Shown here piece by piece: positions 50,226-58,604 of a DNA stretch of 64,000 nucleotides. Source of the DNA: BRH-c54 sp965284565 (GTDB lineage Bacteria > Bacteroidota > Bacteroidia > Flavobacteriales_E > Vicingaceae). Below the pieces are notes generated by a model, which was given only the letters and a program-made list of their open reading frames with translations, was not told where the DNA came from and made no database searches. The stretch covers positions 1,054,001 to 1,118,000 of the forward strand of contig OZ260100.1 of NCBI GenBank assembly GCA_965284565.1, in the 5' to 3' direction. Position numbers and translations under genes: made by a program. How positions within the stretch are numbered: position 1 is the stretch's first letter; every line of letters begins with the position of its first letter.

Positions 50226-50948
50226 ATGGTCAAAGATGTAATACGCAGATTGCTCAATTTTTTTCATTTGGATGTTACCAAAAACTTGCATTACGACCGC
50301 CTGACCAAAAAAATCATCAAAAAAGTAATTTTGCCCAATTCAAATACCATTGACATTGGTTGCCACAAAGGTGAAATATTATCTGAATTAATAAAATACG
50401 CTCCAAAAGGAAAACATTTTGCTTTTGAACCTATCCCAGATTTTTATAAGGTGTTGAATGAAAAATATGCTGAAAATGCTTTTATATATCCTTATGCCTT
50501 ATCCACCGAAAATGGAACAACTACTTTTCATTATGTGAAAAATGCTCCAGCATATAGCGGAATAAATAAAAGAAAATACGCTATTGATAATCCCGACATC
50601 GAAAAAATTGATGTGGAAGTAAAACGTTTGGATGATGTTATCCCAACAGGTGTTCCCATTCATTTTATAAAAATAGATGTAGAAGGTGGTGAGTTTGATG
50701 TGATGCAAGGCGGAAAAGAATTATTGAAGAAAAATCAACCGACTATATTGTTTGAATGTGGACTAGGAGCTACAGAATATTATAATACCAAAGCTAAAGA
50801 TATTCACTCCTTCTTAACTAATGAGGTAGGCTTACAAGTGTTTACCCTAACCAATTGGATAGCACAAAAAGCACCTTTAACCAACGAGCAGTTTTGTAAA
50901 TTGTTTAATGATAATACAGAGTATTATTTTATTGCTGATAAGGGTTGA
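50226..50948 (+). CDS. FkbM-family methyltransferase
   Basis: A 240-residue SAM-dependent methyltransferase of the FkbM family. SAM-binding motif I is in NTIDIGCHKGEILSEL (about 39-54), the second acidic motif is FAFEPIPDFY, and the family signature IHFIKIDVEGGEFDVMQG is present. No signal peptide; cytoplasmic. In Bacteroidota such enzymes often methylate surface sugars, which would fit the envelope cluster it follows, but the substrate is unknown. It has its own promoter and ends in a repeat-like intergenic region. Confidence 0.88.
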   Translation: MVKDVIRRLLNFFHLDVTKNLHYDRLTKKIIKKVILPNSNTIDIGCHKGEILSELIKYAPKGKHFAFEPIPDFYKVLNEKYAENAFIYPYALSTENGTTTFHYVKNAPAYSGINKRKYAIDNPDIEKIDVEVKRLDDVIPTGVPIHFIKIDVEGGEFDVMQGGKELLKKNQPTILFECGLGATEYYNTKAKDIHSFLTNEVGLQVFTLTNWIAQKAPLTNEQFCKLFNDNTEYYFIADKG

Positions 50949-51070
50949 TGGGTTAACCGCAAAGAAGCAAAGTTTTTCGCAAAGTGCTCAAAGATTTTTA
51001 ATCTACAACTTCAACACGCTAATCTTTGTTTAATCAAAGAGACACTGAGTAGACAGAGATTTTCTAATTT
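50949..51070. repeat. Repeat-like intergenic element after the FkbM gene
   Basis: Four copies of CAAAG within about 45 bases (CCGCAAAG, GCAAAG, CGCAAAG, CTCAAAG, near 50955-50993), then CTTTG...CAAAG (51024-51039) and GACACTGAGTAGACAG. Intergenic phrases of this type are, from memory, common across Bacteroidota. No reading frame is convincing. Confidence 0.55.
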
Positions 51071-51089
51071 TTAAATACTCATAAGTACT

Positions 51090-53408
51090 TTACTTCTTAA
51101 TAAACAAAAAGTCGCTACCGGGTTCGTTGTTGCCAAACTCTCCAAATCGGGGTTGAGGAACAACTTTTTCTATGTAAGATAGGATTTCGTTTACGGTTAA
51201 AATACCGTCTTCACCACCGTAACTTCTCAAAGCTTCTAAGAATTTACGGGTAAAAGGCGAGTGTTGTCCCGGACGACCATCAGGCACATATTCTTTCCCT
51301 CCCGAGGTGAGGTAAAGTCTGGTTTTATACTTCATTTTACGATGGATAAAGTCTTCTTTTTCTACATCTTTATACATGCCCGTAGAACGACTTGCAGCAG
51401 CAATTAACGGATCAAAAGTACCTCCAAAACAAGCGTCTAAACTTAAAAAAATATGTTCACAAGGGATGTTGTTTACTACCGTTCGTAAGTTACTGTGCGA
51501 CAAAAACGAAGTATGAGCAATATCATCTGCTTTAGAATCTTTGGCGATTAAATAACCTTCCTTAAATACCTCATCGTAATAACCATGTCCGGCAAAAAAG
51601 ACAAATAACTGGTCGTTTTCTCCATAAGGAATCATGGCATAAGTTTTTAGCTTTTTCAAGATATCATCTAGTTTAGGGTTACTAAGCACTTCTACCACAA
51701 AACCATAATCTTGTGATAAATCTTTTGCCATTTCACCAACATCAATAACAGGATTTATTAAGTTATCAAAATTGTCGTACTCGCTAATGGCTATTAAAAG
51801 TGCATAGTTGGTTTGCTTTTTTATACTTTCTTTTTGTGCAGTTTGGTCGGCAGGCAATATAATAGATGATGTTGTACCTTCAGCAGCTTTTTGTTTTTTT
51901 AGGTGTTCAAAATTGAATGGGTTTTCCGATGAACTAACCTCGTAAGTTTTTTTTATGCTTGGGTGTATCAGCCTAAAATTACTGTATTCAAAATGTATGT
52001 CATTCTTCTTTTGGACTTTATTTACAGCAATTAATGCCTTGCTATCATTAGCTCTTAGTTCTTTAGCTTCAGCTCTGGGAATAGCAACAGTAGCTTCTGT
52101 ATTGCAAAATTCTATCTGATAAACTTCTTTATCAGCATCGTATTTTTTTAACTTCAATTTTAATTTTGCTTGTGAGTCAGCTGATGGTTTTGAAAAACCA
52201 AAAAGTTCTTCTTGTTTTTGCTGTATCTTAGCCAAAATAACCGAACGAGCTTTCAGCAATCTTTCCCAATATTCTTTGCTGGTCTCAAATTCATCTTTGG
52301 GCGCTGCTAAATTTTTATCCAAGCTTTTTATTATTTCTCTGGAAAAATCCTCGGTAAGGACGCTTTTTTGAGAAAAGGTTAAGCTATTGCCCAAATAAGC
52401 CACTATTTTAGAAAAGTTAGAACCACTAATGCCTTTAACATCCCAAATAATAGCGGTGTGGTCTTCTCCGCAGCTTATCAACTTTTTACCATCTAAACTG
52501 TAGTTTAACGATAAGATGTACGCATTATGTCTAGGAAATTTTTTACCTTCTGTCCAACTGTTTTTTTGTTTTAAATACATTTCGATGATGGAACCATTAG
52601 CTACGGCTATACTTTTCCCATCGGGGGAATATTTAACATCTTTTATTCTACCAATTTTTACTTTTAAGGAATCTTGCAAAGTAAAGTTTTTACCCGTGAG
52701 TTGATACTCCCAAATTTTGTCAGAAGTGCCAGCAATAAATGTGTTTTCGTAAGGATGAACATCTAAATAATTCAATCCCCAATGTGTAGTAGGAAGTGTT
52801 TGCAAGAGTTTGTAAGCTTCATTATCTTGTTGTTGATACACGCTTATGTTGGCTGCTTCGCCACATAGCATTAAAAATTCATCTTTATAGGAAAAAACAG
52901 CATCGTAAACTCTTTTTTCGTCTTTAATCTCCTGAATTTCTATCCATTTACCATTTTTGAGTTCAAATATTTTAGCCGAATTATCTATGCTGGTAGAAAC
53001 AAAACGATTGCCTTGATGATTGAAGTTGATAGTTACAATTCTATCGCTGTGGGCAGTAATTAACTGTTCTACTTTTTGAGAAATAAGGTTGTAAACAGCA
53101 ATGTCGCCAATGGAATTAAACCTACCAATAAGCAAATATTTTTCGTTGGGAGAGAAAGCTATTTTGCATGAAGACCTATCATAAAGCGTATCGCCAACAT
53201 GCGAGTAAAGTAAATTATGAAATTGATCAAAAAGAAACACTTTGTTTTTATCGGAAGTGTAGGCAAAGTAGGTTTGAAAAGGCGAATACTGAGCCTCCAT
53301 AATGTAGCCATTGCTTTCTATTACTTTGCTTTCGTTTAATGTGATTTGAGCCAAAAAAGCTTGAGGCAAAAGCGTACATAAAATACAAAGGACAATTAAT
53401 TTTTTCAT
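51090..53408 (-). CDS. Exported WD40-caspase (peptidase C14) protein
   Basis: A 772-residue protein starting at ATG 53408 with a signal peptide (MKKLIVLCILCTLLPQAFLAQ). Residues about 30-330 are WD40-like blades (for example IAFSPNEKYLLIGRF, DVKYSPDGKSIAVANGS, SCGEDHTAIIWDV). A middle domain of about 170 residues is unassigned. Residues about 540-770 are a caspase domain with catalytic His608 in FAGHGYYD and Cys660 in LSLDACFGG, followed by HSPFTRKFLEAL. An in-frame GTG/ATG upstream would put the start before the signal peptide; I use 53408. Exported caspases with WD40 blades are found in Bacteroidota; substrate and role are unknown. The secretion signal argues against a cytoplasmic defence role. 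Confidence 0.88.
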   Translation of the reverse strand: MKKLIVLCILCTLLPQAFLAQITLNESKVIESNGYIMEAQYSPFQTYFAYTSDKNKVFLFDQFHNLLYSHVGDTLYDRSSCKIAFSPNEKYLLIGRFNSIGDIAVYNLISQKVEQLITAHSDRIVTINFNHQGNRFVSTSIDNSAKIFELKNGKWIEIQEIKDEKRVYDAVFSYKDEFLMLCGEAANISVYQQQDNEAYKLLQTLPTTHWGLNYLDVHPYENTFIAGTSDKIWEYQLTGKNFTLQDSLKVKIGRIKDVKYSPDGKSIAVANGSIIEMYLKQKNSWTEGKKFPRHNAYILSLNYSLDGKKLISCGEDHTAIIWDVKGISGSNFSKIVAYLGNSLTFSQKSVLTEDFSREIIKSLDKNLAAPKDEFETSKEYWERLLKARSVILAKIQQKQEELFGFSKPSADSQAKLKLKLKKYDADKEVYQIEFCNTEATVAIPRAEAKELRANDSKALIAVNKVQKKNDIHFEYSNFRLIHPSIKKTYEVSSSENPFNFEHLKKQKAAEGTTSSIILPADQTAQKESIKKQTNYALLIAISEYDNFDNLINPVIDVGEMAKDLSQDYGFVVEVLSNPKLDDILKKLKTYAMIPYGENDQLFVFFAGHGYYDEVFKEGYLIAKDSKADDIAHTSFLSHSNLRTVVNNIPCEHIFLSLDACFGGTFDPLIAAASRSTGMYKDVEKEDFIHRKMKYKTRLYLTSGGKEYVPDGRPGQHSPFTRKFLEALRSYGGEDGILTVNEILSYIEKVVPQPRFGEFGNNEPGSDFLFIKK

Positions 53409-53751
53409 GGAAAGTAGAATGCAGCTATTTTTATATACAAACATACTAATCTTTAACCGCATAGATATAAAAAAATGATGGGCTGTACAATTTTTTCACA
53501 TTCTTAATCAAAAAACAGCCCCCTTATATAAAAGCAAATAAAAATTGCCTTAACAATTAGTTAATATTCAAAAAAATTATATACCCCTTATTTTTAATGG
53601 TTTTAGTGTTTTTCTGATATTGAATCAAATCATTTAAAATTGACATTTTTACAAAAAACAACAGTAAAAATCATTAGAAAATAACACTATCGTAACATTC
53701 GATTAACGTCTCATTTAAAGTGTTGTAATTCCTTTGCACTATCAAATAATA
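53409..53751. other. Divergent intergenic stretch between caspase and TonB genes, no gene seen
   Basis: About 340 bases of A/T-rich DNA with no convincing reading frame. The left end has the caspase -7 box (next entry). The right end has TTCCTTTG at 53729-53736, one base off the -7 consensus, before the TonB-receptor ATG. Confidence 0.5.
53438..53445 (-). promoter_or_regulatory. -7 box of the exported caspase gene
   Basis: On the minus strand TATGTTTG is an exact TAnnTTTG match. The predicted start near 53431 gives a leader of about 22 bases before ATG 53408 and disfavors starts further upstream. No -33 box is clear. Confidence 0.45.
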
Positions 53752-56577
53752 ATGATAAAAAAAATGAAGAATTTAGTATCCACTTTTAGTTTAATATTAA
53801 TAACAACAGCAGCTTTTTCGCAAGGAATAATTAAAGGAAAAGTAGTTAGCTCAGAGTCTGCAGAAGAACTTATTGGTGCAACTGTATTTATCAAAGGGAC
53901 AACTATAGGCTCTGTTGTTGATTTTGAAGGAAATTACTTTATAAAAAATGCTCCTACAGGAAAACAAACTATTATCTGTTCTTATATTTCTTTTAATTCG
54001 GATTCTATAGAAGTTAATGTTACCGATAAACAAGTAGTAATGCATAATTTCTCTTTGCAAAACTCTTCTGTAGCTTTATCTGATTTTGTAGTGGAAGCTA
54101 AAGCAGTTAGAAGTTCAGAAAACTATATGCTTAAAGTAAAACAAAAATCAGCAACAGTAATGGAAGGAATTACTGCTCAAGAAATTACCAAAAGAGGCGA
54201 TAATGATGTGGCAAGTGCCGCAAAAAGAGTTACAGGTGTAACTATTGAAGGGGGTAAATATGTTTACGTAAGAGGCTTGAGCGATAGATACAGTAAAACC
54301 ACATTAAATGGAGCTGAAATTCCTGGTTTGGATCCTAATAAAAATGCGGTAGAATTAGATTTATTTCCTACCAACATGATTGAAAACATGACGGTAGTAA
54401 AATCATTTTCTCCTGATTTACCAGGAAGTTTTACCGGTGGATTATTAAATATTGAAACGAAAGATTTTCCTGAAAAATTTACCTTACAATTTTCTGCGGG
54501 AGTTAGCTACAATACTTTTTCTAGTTTTAACGACCAATTTTTATCTCATGGAGGAGCTTCCTCTGAATTATTTGGTAAAGACGATGGAGGTAGAGATATT
54601 CCTGATCCAATATTAAATGGTGGTGTTCCTCCTTTGTTTGTTAATAATGCTCAATTAGAAACAGTTACTAAATCTTTCAGTAAAGAAATGGAAGGAGTGG
54701 AGTCGCCTTCATCAATCAACCAACGTTATTCCTTATCTGTAGGAAATCAAAAAACAGTTTTTGGAAATACACTTGGCTTTGTTGCCGGACTTTCTTACTC
54801 AAAAGAATTTGTGCACAAACAACAAAATGCATTTTCAGGAAGATACAGCTTAACAGGGAGTGTTGATGAGGTGGAAGAATTAATTACGCAACAAGAATTA
54901 AACGATACTAAATCTCAAGAAGAAGTATTGATGGGAGCATTAGGAAACCTTTCTTATAAAATAGGGAAAAACAATAAACTGAGCTTAACCTATGTTCGTA
55001 ACCAAAGCGGTACTAAAGAAACTACTTTTCAGGAAGGTATTTTTCCAAAAGAAGACCAAGGACTACATTACCAAACAAGAAGCTTATCTTATCAAGAAAG
55101 ACAATTAACAAGCTATCAATTAAAAGGTGATCATTATGTTGAAGGTTTGAAAAAACTTAAGATTGATTGGCTAACAGCTTATTCTACATCTTCTCAATAC
55201 ACACCAGATCAACGTTATTTTTCTAATGACTATACAATAAGCACAGATAATGATACTACTTACGGTATAAACACTTCAGCTTACCCAGCCCCAGCTCGTT
55301 TTTACAGATATTTAGATCAATCTACATTTGACGCCAAAATGAACTTAGAGTTTACTATGTTTGAAAAAGATGGTAAATCATCAAAAATTAAATTTGGTGG
55401 AGCTTATTTATATCAAGATAGAACATTAAGTGAGTTTCGATATAATTATAGAAAACAAGGAGCCAGCATGTTTACAGGAAGTGTTGTTGATTATTTAGCA
55501 GATGAAAACATGATCTTGCCATCATCTGGAAATCCTGTTTCTCAGTATATTTATATAGAAGATGCTTCTGAAAAAAGAAATAACTATGTAGGGGAGCAAA
55601 TTATTACTGCCGGATATTTAATGGGAGATGTTTGGGCTACTAAAAAACTAAGAGTTATTGGTGGTGCGAGATTAGAAACAACTTACATTACAAGTGTTAG
55701 TGCAGATGAAACACAACAGGCAGGTTTGTTAGAAAGTGTGGACATTTTACCAGCTATTAATACTTCTTATGCACTTTCTTCTAAAACAAACTTAAGAGCA
55801 GCTTATTCTAGAACGTTAGCGAGACCTACTTTTAGAGAAATTTCTGGATTTGCTTCTTACGATTTTGCTGCCAACTGGATTATTATTGGCAATCCGGAAT
55901 TAGATAGAACATTAGTAGATAACTTTGATTTAAGATTTGAATTATTTCCAAACTTAGGAGAGTTAGTTTCTTTCGGAGTGTTTTATAAAAACTTTACCAA
56001 CCCTATTGAGTTTGTATTTAACACACAAGCTCAAAACGATGAGTTAACATGGAGAAATGTAGAAAATGGTAAACTTTATGGAGTTGAAGTGGAAGTAAAA
56101 AAACAATTGAACTTTATATCAAACGATAAACAACAATTTAGCATAGGAGGTAACTTTTCATTAATTAGCTCAAAAGTAGATATTGATAAACAACAATTAG
56201 AGTTAATAAGAGCTCAAAACCCAAGTGCAGCAAGTACAAGAGAAATGTACGGACAATCGCCTTACATTGTAAATGCTTTTATTGGATATAACAATGATTC
56301 TTTAGGCTTATCTGTAAACTTAAACTACAATGTTGCGGGAGAAAAAATTACCTTGGTGGTAGTAGATGCAACGCCTAATGTTAAAGCTCAACCTGTACAT
56401 CAGTTAAACGTTAACTTAACTAAAACCTTAGGAGATCATTTTAAATTAAGACTTTCGGCATCTAACTTATTAAACCCTATTGTTAAACAAACACAGGTTT
56501 ATAAAGATGTAGAATATATATTCAATTCTTACCAATTAGGAAGAACTTACGGAGTAAGCTTGAGTTACTTGTTTTAA
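53752..56577 (+). CDS. TonB-dependent outer-membrane receptor
   Basis: A 941-residue outer-membrane receptor that takes up a ligand using the proton-motive force. Order: signal peptide (ending near AAFSQG), a carboxypeptidase-regulatory-like/CNA-B domain (about 20-105), a plug (about 125-240, with AAKRVTGVTIEGGKYVYVRG and IENMTVVKSFSPDLPGSFTGG), and a 22-strand-type barrel ending with SLSYLF. No SusD partner is adjacent and the extended SusC N-terminal features are absent, so it is probably not a glycan Sus system. Ligand unknown. A TTG at 53734 would add six residues; ATG 53752 is more likely. A strong terminator follows. Confidence 0.92.
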   Translation: MIKKMKNLVSTFSLILITTAAFSQGIIKGKVVSSESAEELIGATVFIKGTTIGSVVDFEGNYFIKNAPTGKQTIICSYISFNSDSIEVNVTDKQVVMHNFSLQNSSVALSDFVVEAKAVRSSENYMLKVKQKSATVMEGITAQEITKRGDNDVASAAKRVTGVTIEGGKYVYVRGLSDRYSKTTLNGAEIPGLDPNKNAVELDLFPTNMIENMTVVKSFSPDLPGSFTGGLLNIETKDFPEKFTLQFSAGVSYNTFSSFNDQFLSHGGASSELFGKDDGGRDIPDPILNGGVPPLFVNNAQLETVTKSFSKEMEGVESPSSINQRYSLSVGNQKTVFGNTLGFVAGLSYSKEFVHKQQNAFSGRYSLTGSVDEVEELITQQELNDTKSQEEVLMGALGNLSYKIGKNNKLSLTYVRNQSGTKETTFQEGIFPKEDQGLHYQTRSLSYQERQLTSYQLKGDHYVEGLKKLKIDWLTAYSTSSQYTPDQRYFSNDYTISTDNDTTYGINTSAYPAPARFYRYLDQSTFDAKMNLEFTMFEKDGKSSKIKFGGAYLYQDRTLSEFRYNYRKQGASMFTGSVVDYLADENMILPSSGNPVSQYIYIEDASEKRNNYVGEQIITAGYLMGDVWATKKLRVIGGARLETTYITSVSADETQQAGLLESVDILPAINTSYALSSKTNLRAAYSRTLARPTFREISGFASYDFAANWIIIGNPELDRTLVDNFDLRFELFPNLGELVSFGVFYKNFTNPIEFVFNTQAQNDELTWRNVENGKLYGVEVEVKKQLNFISNDKQQFSIGGNFSLISSKVDIDKQQLELIRAQNPSAASTREMYGQSPYIVNAFIGYNNDSLGLSVNLNYNVAGEKITLVVVDATPNVKAQPVHQLNVNLTKTLGDHFKLRLSASNLLNPIVKQTQVYKDVEYIFNSYQLGRTYGVSLSYLF

Positions 56578-56602
56578 AATAAAATTTTACATTTACTTTT
56601 TG

Positions 56603-56637
56603 ATTCCAACAAGCTAAGAAGCTTGTTGGAATTTTTA
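56603..56637. terminator. Hairpin terminator after the TonB receptor gene
   Basis: ATTCCAACAAGC (56603-56614) pairs perfectly over 12 bp with 56621-56632 across a six-base loop, then TTTTATTTT on the plus strand. The right edge overlaps the stop codon of the convergent AI-2E gene (56635-56637). Confidence 0.85.
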
Positions 56638-57759
56638 TTTTGACTTAGAAAGTTTCTTTTTCCACACACTAATTTTCTTCTTCCATTTACTTATGAAAGG
56701 CTCTTTGTTTTCTTCTTCTTTGTCTTGAGTTCCTATTAATAAGGCAATTGGTTTTAGTGAATCAAACTCTTGGCAAACTACTTTAAGCATAGCTGCAAAT
56801 GGTAAAAACAATACCATTCCTGCAACTCCCCAAATAGTAGCGCCAATAATTAAACTTAAAATAGTAGTTAAGGCATTAACTTTTAAACTTCCACCAACAA
56901 TTTTAGGGCTTAAAAAATTATCGGTAACCAACTGAACTGCCCAAAAAAGTATAGCAACTTGTGCTCCCATGAAAAAAGAACCATAAGCCATCATCGTGTA
57001 TAAAATTGGAATTATGGCGCCAAATGCAGTTCCTATGTAAGGAATAATAGAAAGTGTTGCGGCAAAAAATCCAAACAAAAACGGATGGTCAACACCAATT
57101 ATCATTAATCCAAAACTGTTGGCTAAACCAATAATAATAATAAGCAAAATCATTCCAAATAAATATTGCTGACCAACTTGCTGAACAGATTTTAACATCA
57201 TAAATACACGGTTGCGGTTCTCCTTTGCTGCAAAAGCTACAAAACCTTTGGTTAATCCTTTTCGGTAAATTAAAATTAAAAAAGTAAAAATAATGGTAGC
57301 AAATAAGCCGGTTATAAAATTAGCAGTGCTGTTAAATGTTTGTTGAGCTAATGTTCCTGCAGTTTTTTGAAGCCAACCTCTGTTTTCTGCTAATAGTTGG
57401 TCTTTGTTTAAATCTTCAACAAAATTGATGTTATTATTAATGTAAACCGTTGCATTAGCAATTACATCTAATACTTTTTCTTGAAAATCTGTTAACTCTT
57501 TAGATAAGCCTATGAGTTGTGCTGAAAAAATATAAACACCTCCGCTCAACACTAAAAAAACGATGAAAATAGCTAAAAAAGCAGCAATTAAATCGTTCAT
57601 TCCCCATCGTTCAAAACGTTTGGCAAGTGGAAATAAAATAAATGATAAAAACAAAGCAAAAGCAAGAGGTATTAGAATAGATTTGGCAAAAATTAATACA
57701 ACAAACAGCAAACAAACTGTTGCAAGGGCAAAAAATAACTTTTGAAAAGAGATGTTCAT
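56635..57759 (-). CDS. AI-2E family transporter
   Basis: An about 374-residue integral membrane protein of the AI-2E transporter family (PF01594), named for autoinducer-2 export in E. coli but with varied or unproven roles. About eight membrane segments are visible, with the family phrases ILIPLAFALFLSFILFPL, FFAATLSIIPYIGTAFGAIIPIL and LSPKIVGGSLKVNALTTILSLIIGATIWG. A basic tail follows. An ATG at 57777 gives six more residues, but a -7 box ending at 57785 would leave that start leaderless; ATG 57759 is more likely. Confidence 0.88.
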   Translation of the reverse strand: MNISFQKLFFALATVCLLFVVLIFAKSILIPLAFALFLSFILFPLAKRFERWGMNDLIAAFLAIFIVFLVLSGGVYIFSAQLIGLSKELTDFQEKVLDVIANATVYINNNINFVEDLNKDQLLAENRGWLQKTAGTLAQQTFNSTANFITGLFATIIFTFLILIYRKGLTKGFVAFAAKENRNRVFMMLKSVQQVGQQYLFGMILLIIIIGLANSFGLMIIGVDHPFLFGFFAATLSIIPYIGTAFGAIIPILYTMMAYGSFFMGAQVAILFWAVQLVTDNFLSPKIVGGSLKVNALTTILSLIIGATIWGVAGMVLFLPFAAMLKVVCQEFDSLKPIALLIGTQDKEEENKEPFISKWKKKISVWKKKLSKSK

Positions 57760-57784
57760 ATTAAATGGTAAGTTCATATTTGAC

Positions 57785-57792
57785 CAAAGATA
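57785..57792 (-). promoter_or_regulatory. -7 box upstream of the AI-2E transporter gene
   Basis: On the minus strand TATCTTTG is an exact TAnnTTTG match and gives a predicted start near 57778. No -33 box is clear. Confidence 0.4.
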
Positions 57793-57851
57793 AGTAAAGT
57801 TTTAACGTCTTTTCTGTGTAATTTTGTTGACTATTTAATTTGTAACAAACA

Positions 57852-58565
57852 ATGGCTTCATCTCAATTTAAAAAATTCGGTATTTTAATAGCAATTTTAG
57901 TATTACCTTCTTTGTTTTATTTGTTGCTATATACTGGTGAGCATAACTTTACTAAGTTGCCTGTTTATGGGAATAAAACGGCTGTTGAAAATGCAGATGG
58001 AAGCTTTGATACTACTTACCATCAAATCCCTTATTTTGAATTTATTAATCAGAATGGTAAAAAAGTTACCCGAGATGATATGCTAGGAAATGTTTATGTA
58101 GCTGATTTCTTTTTTGTTACCTGCCCCACCATTTGTCCTAAAATGACCACTAACATGAAATATGTTCAAGACAAGTTTTCCGACAGAAAAGAGCTGAGGT
58201 TTTTATCTATTACGGTAAATCCAGAAGCAGATTCTGTGCCTGTACTTAAAGAGTATGCCGAAAAAGTACATGCTAACACCGATAATTGGGATTTTGTAAC
58301 TGGTGATAAAGATGAAATTTATGACATTGCTTTTAATGGGTTTTTTGTAAATGTTGCCAAAGATTCTATTGCAGAGGGTGGTTTTTTACATTCTCAGTTG
58401 CTTATTTTGGTGGACAAACAAGGCAGGGTAAGAGGTTATTTTGATGGAACAGTATTTTCTGAAATGAAAAAAGATTTAACAGATGCTATTGATATTCTTT
58501 TTAGAGAAGAAGCAGTTCCACTAAAAGGCAGCAACAAAAATAAAATAGAACAGAAGAAAGATTAA
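57852..58565 (+). CDS. SCO1/SenC-family copper chaperone
   Basis: A 237-residue thioredoxin-fold protein of the SCO family, anchored by an N-terminal membrane helix (about 9-27), which delivers copper to cytochrome oxidase. The copper ligands are Cys91 and Cys95 in CPTICPKM and His180 in FLHSQLL. Length is close to normal, and the Cys-X3-Cys and His positions are complete. It may serve cytochrome c oxidase biogenesis; no oxidase gene is in the window. It is divergent from the AI-2E transporter gene and convergent with the TPR gene. Confidence 0.93.
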   Translation: MASSQFKKFGILIAILVLPSLFYLLLYTGEHNFTKLPVYGNKTAVENADGSFDTTYHQIPYFEFINQNGKKVTRDDMLGNVYVADFFFVTCPTICPKMTTNMKYVQDKFSDRKELRFLSITVNPEADSVPVLKEYAEKVHANTDNWDFVTGDKDEIYDIAFNGFFVNVAKDSIAEGGFLHSQLLILVDKQGRVRGYFDGTVFSEMKKDLTDAIDILFREEAVPLKGSNKNKIEQKKD

Positions 58566-58604
58566 AGTTTGAGGCTTCGTGTTTGGTGCTGTGAACCCAA
58601 CAAG

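Noticed and set aside
51090..53408. Caspase as part of a CRISPR or other intracellular defence system
   Set aside because: It has a signal peptide, no CRISPR array or effector partner nearby, and WD40 blades typical of general bacterial caspases.
53729..53736. Promoter for the TonB receptor
   Set aside because: TTCCTTTG differs from TAnnTTTG at the second base and has no -33 partner, so it is not listed as a feature.
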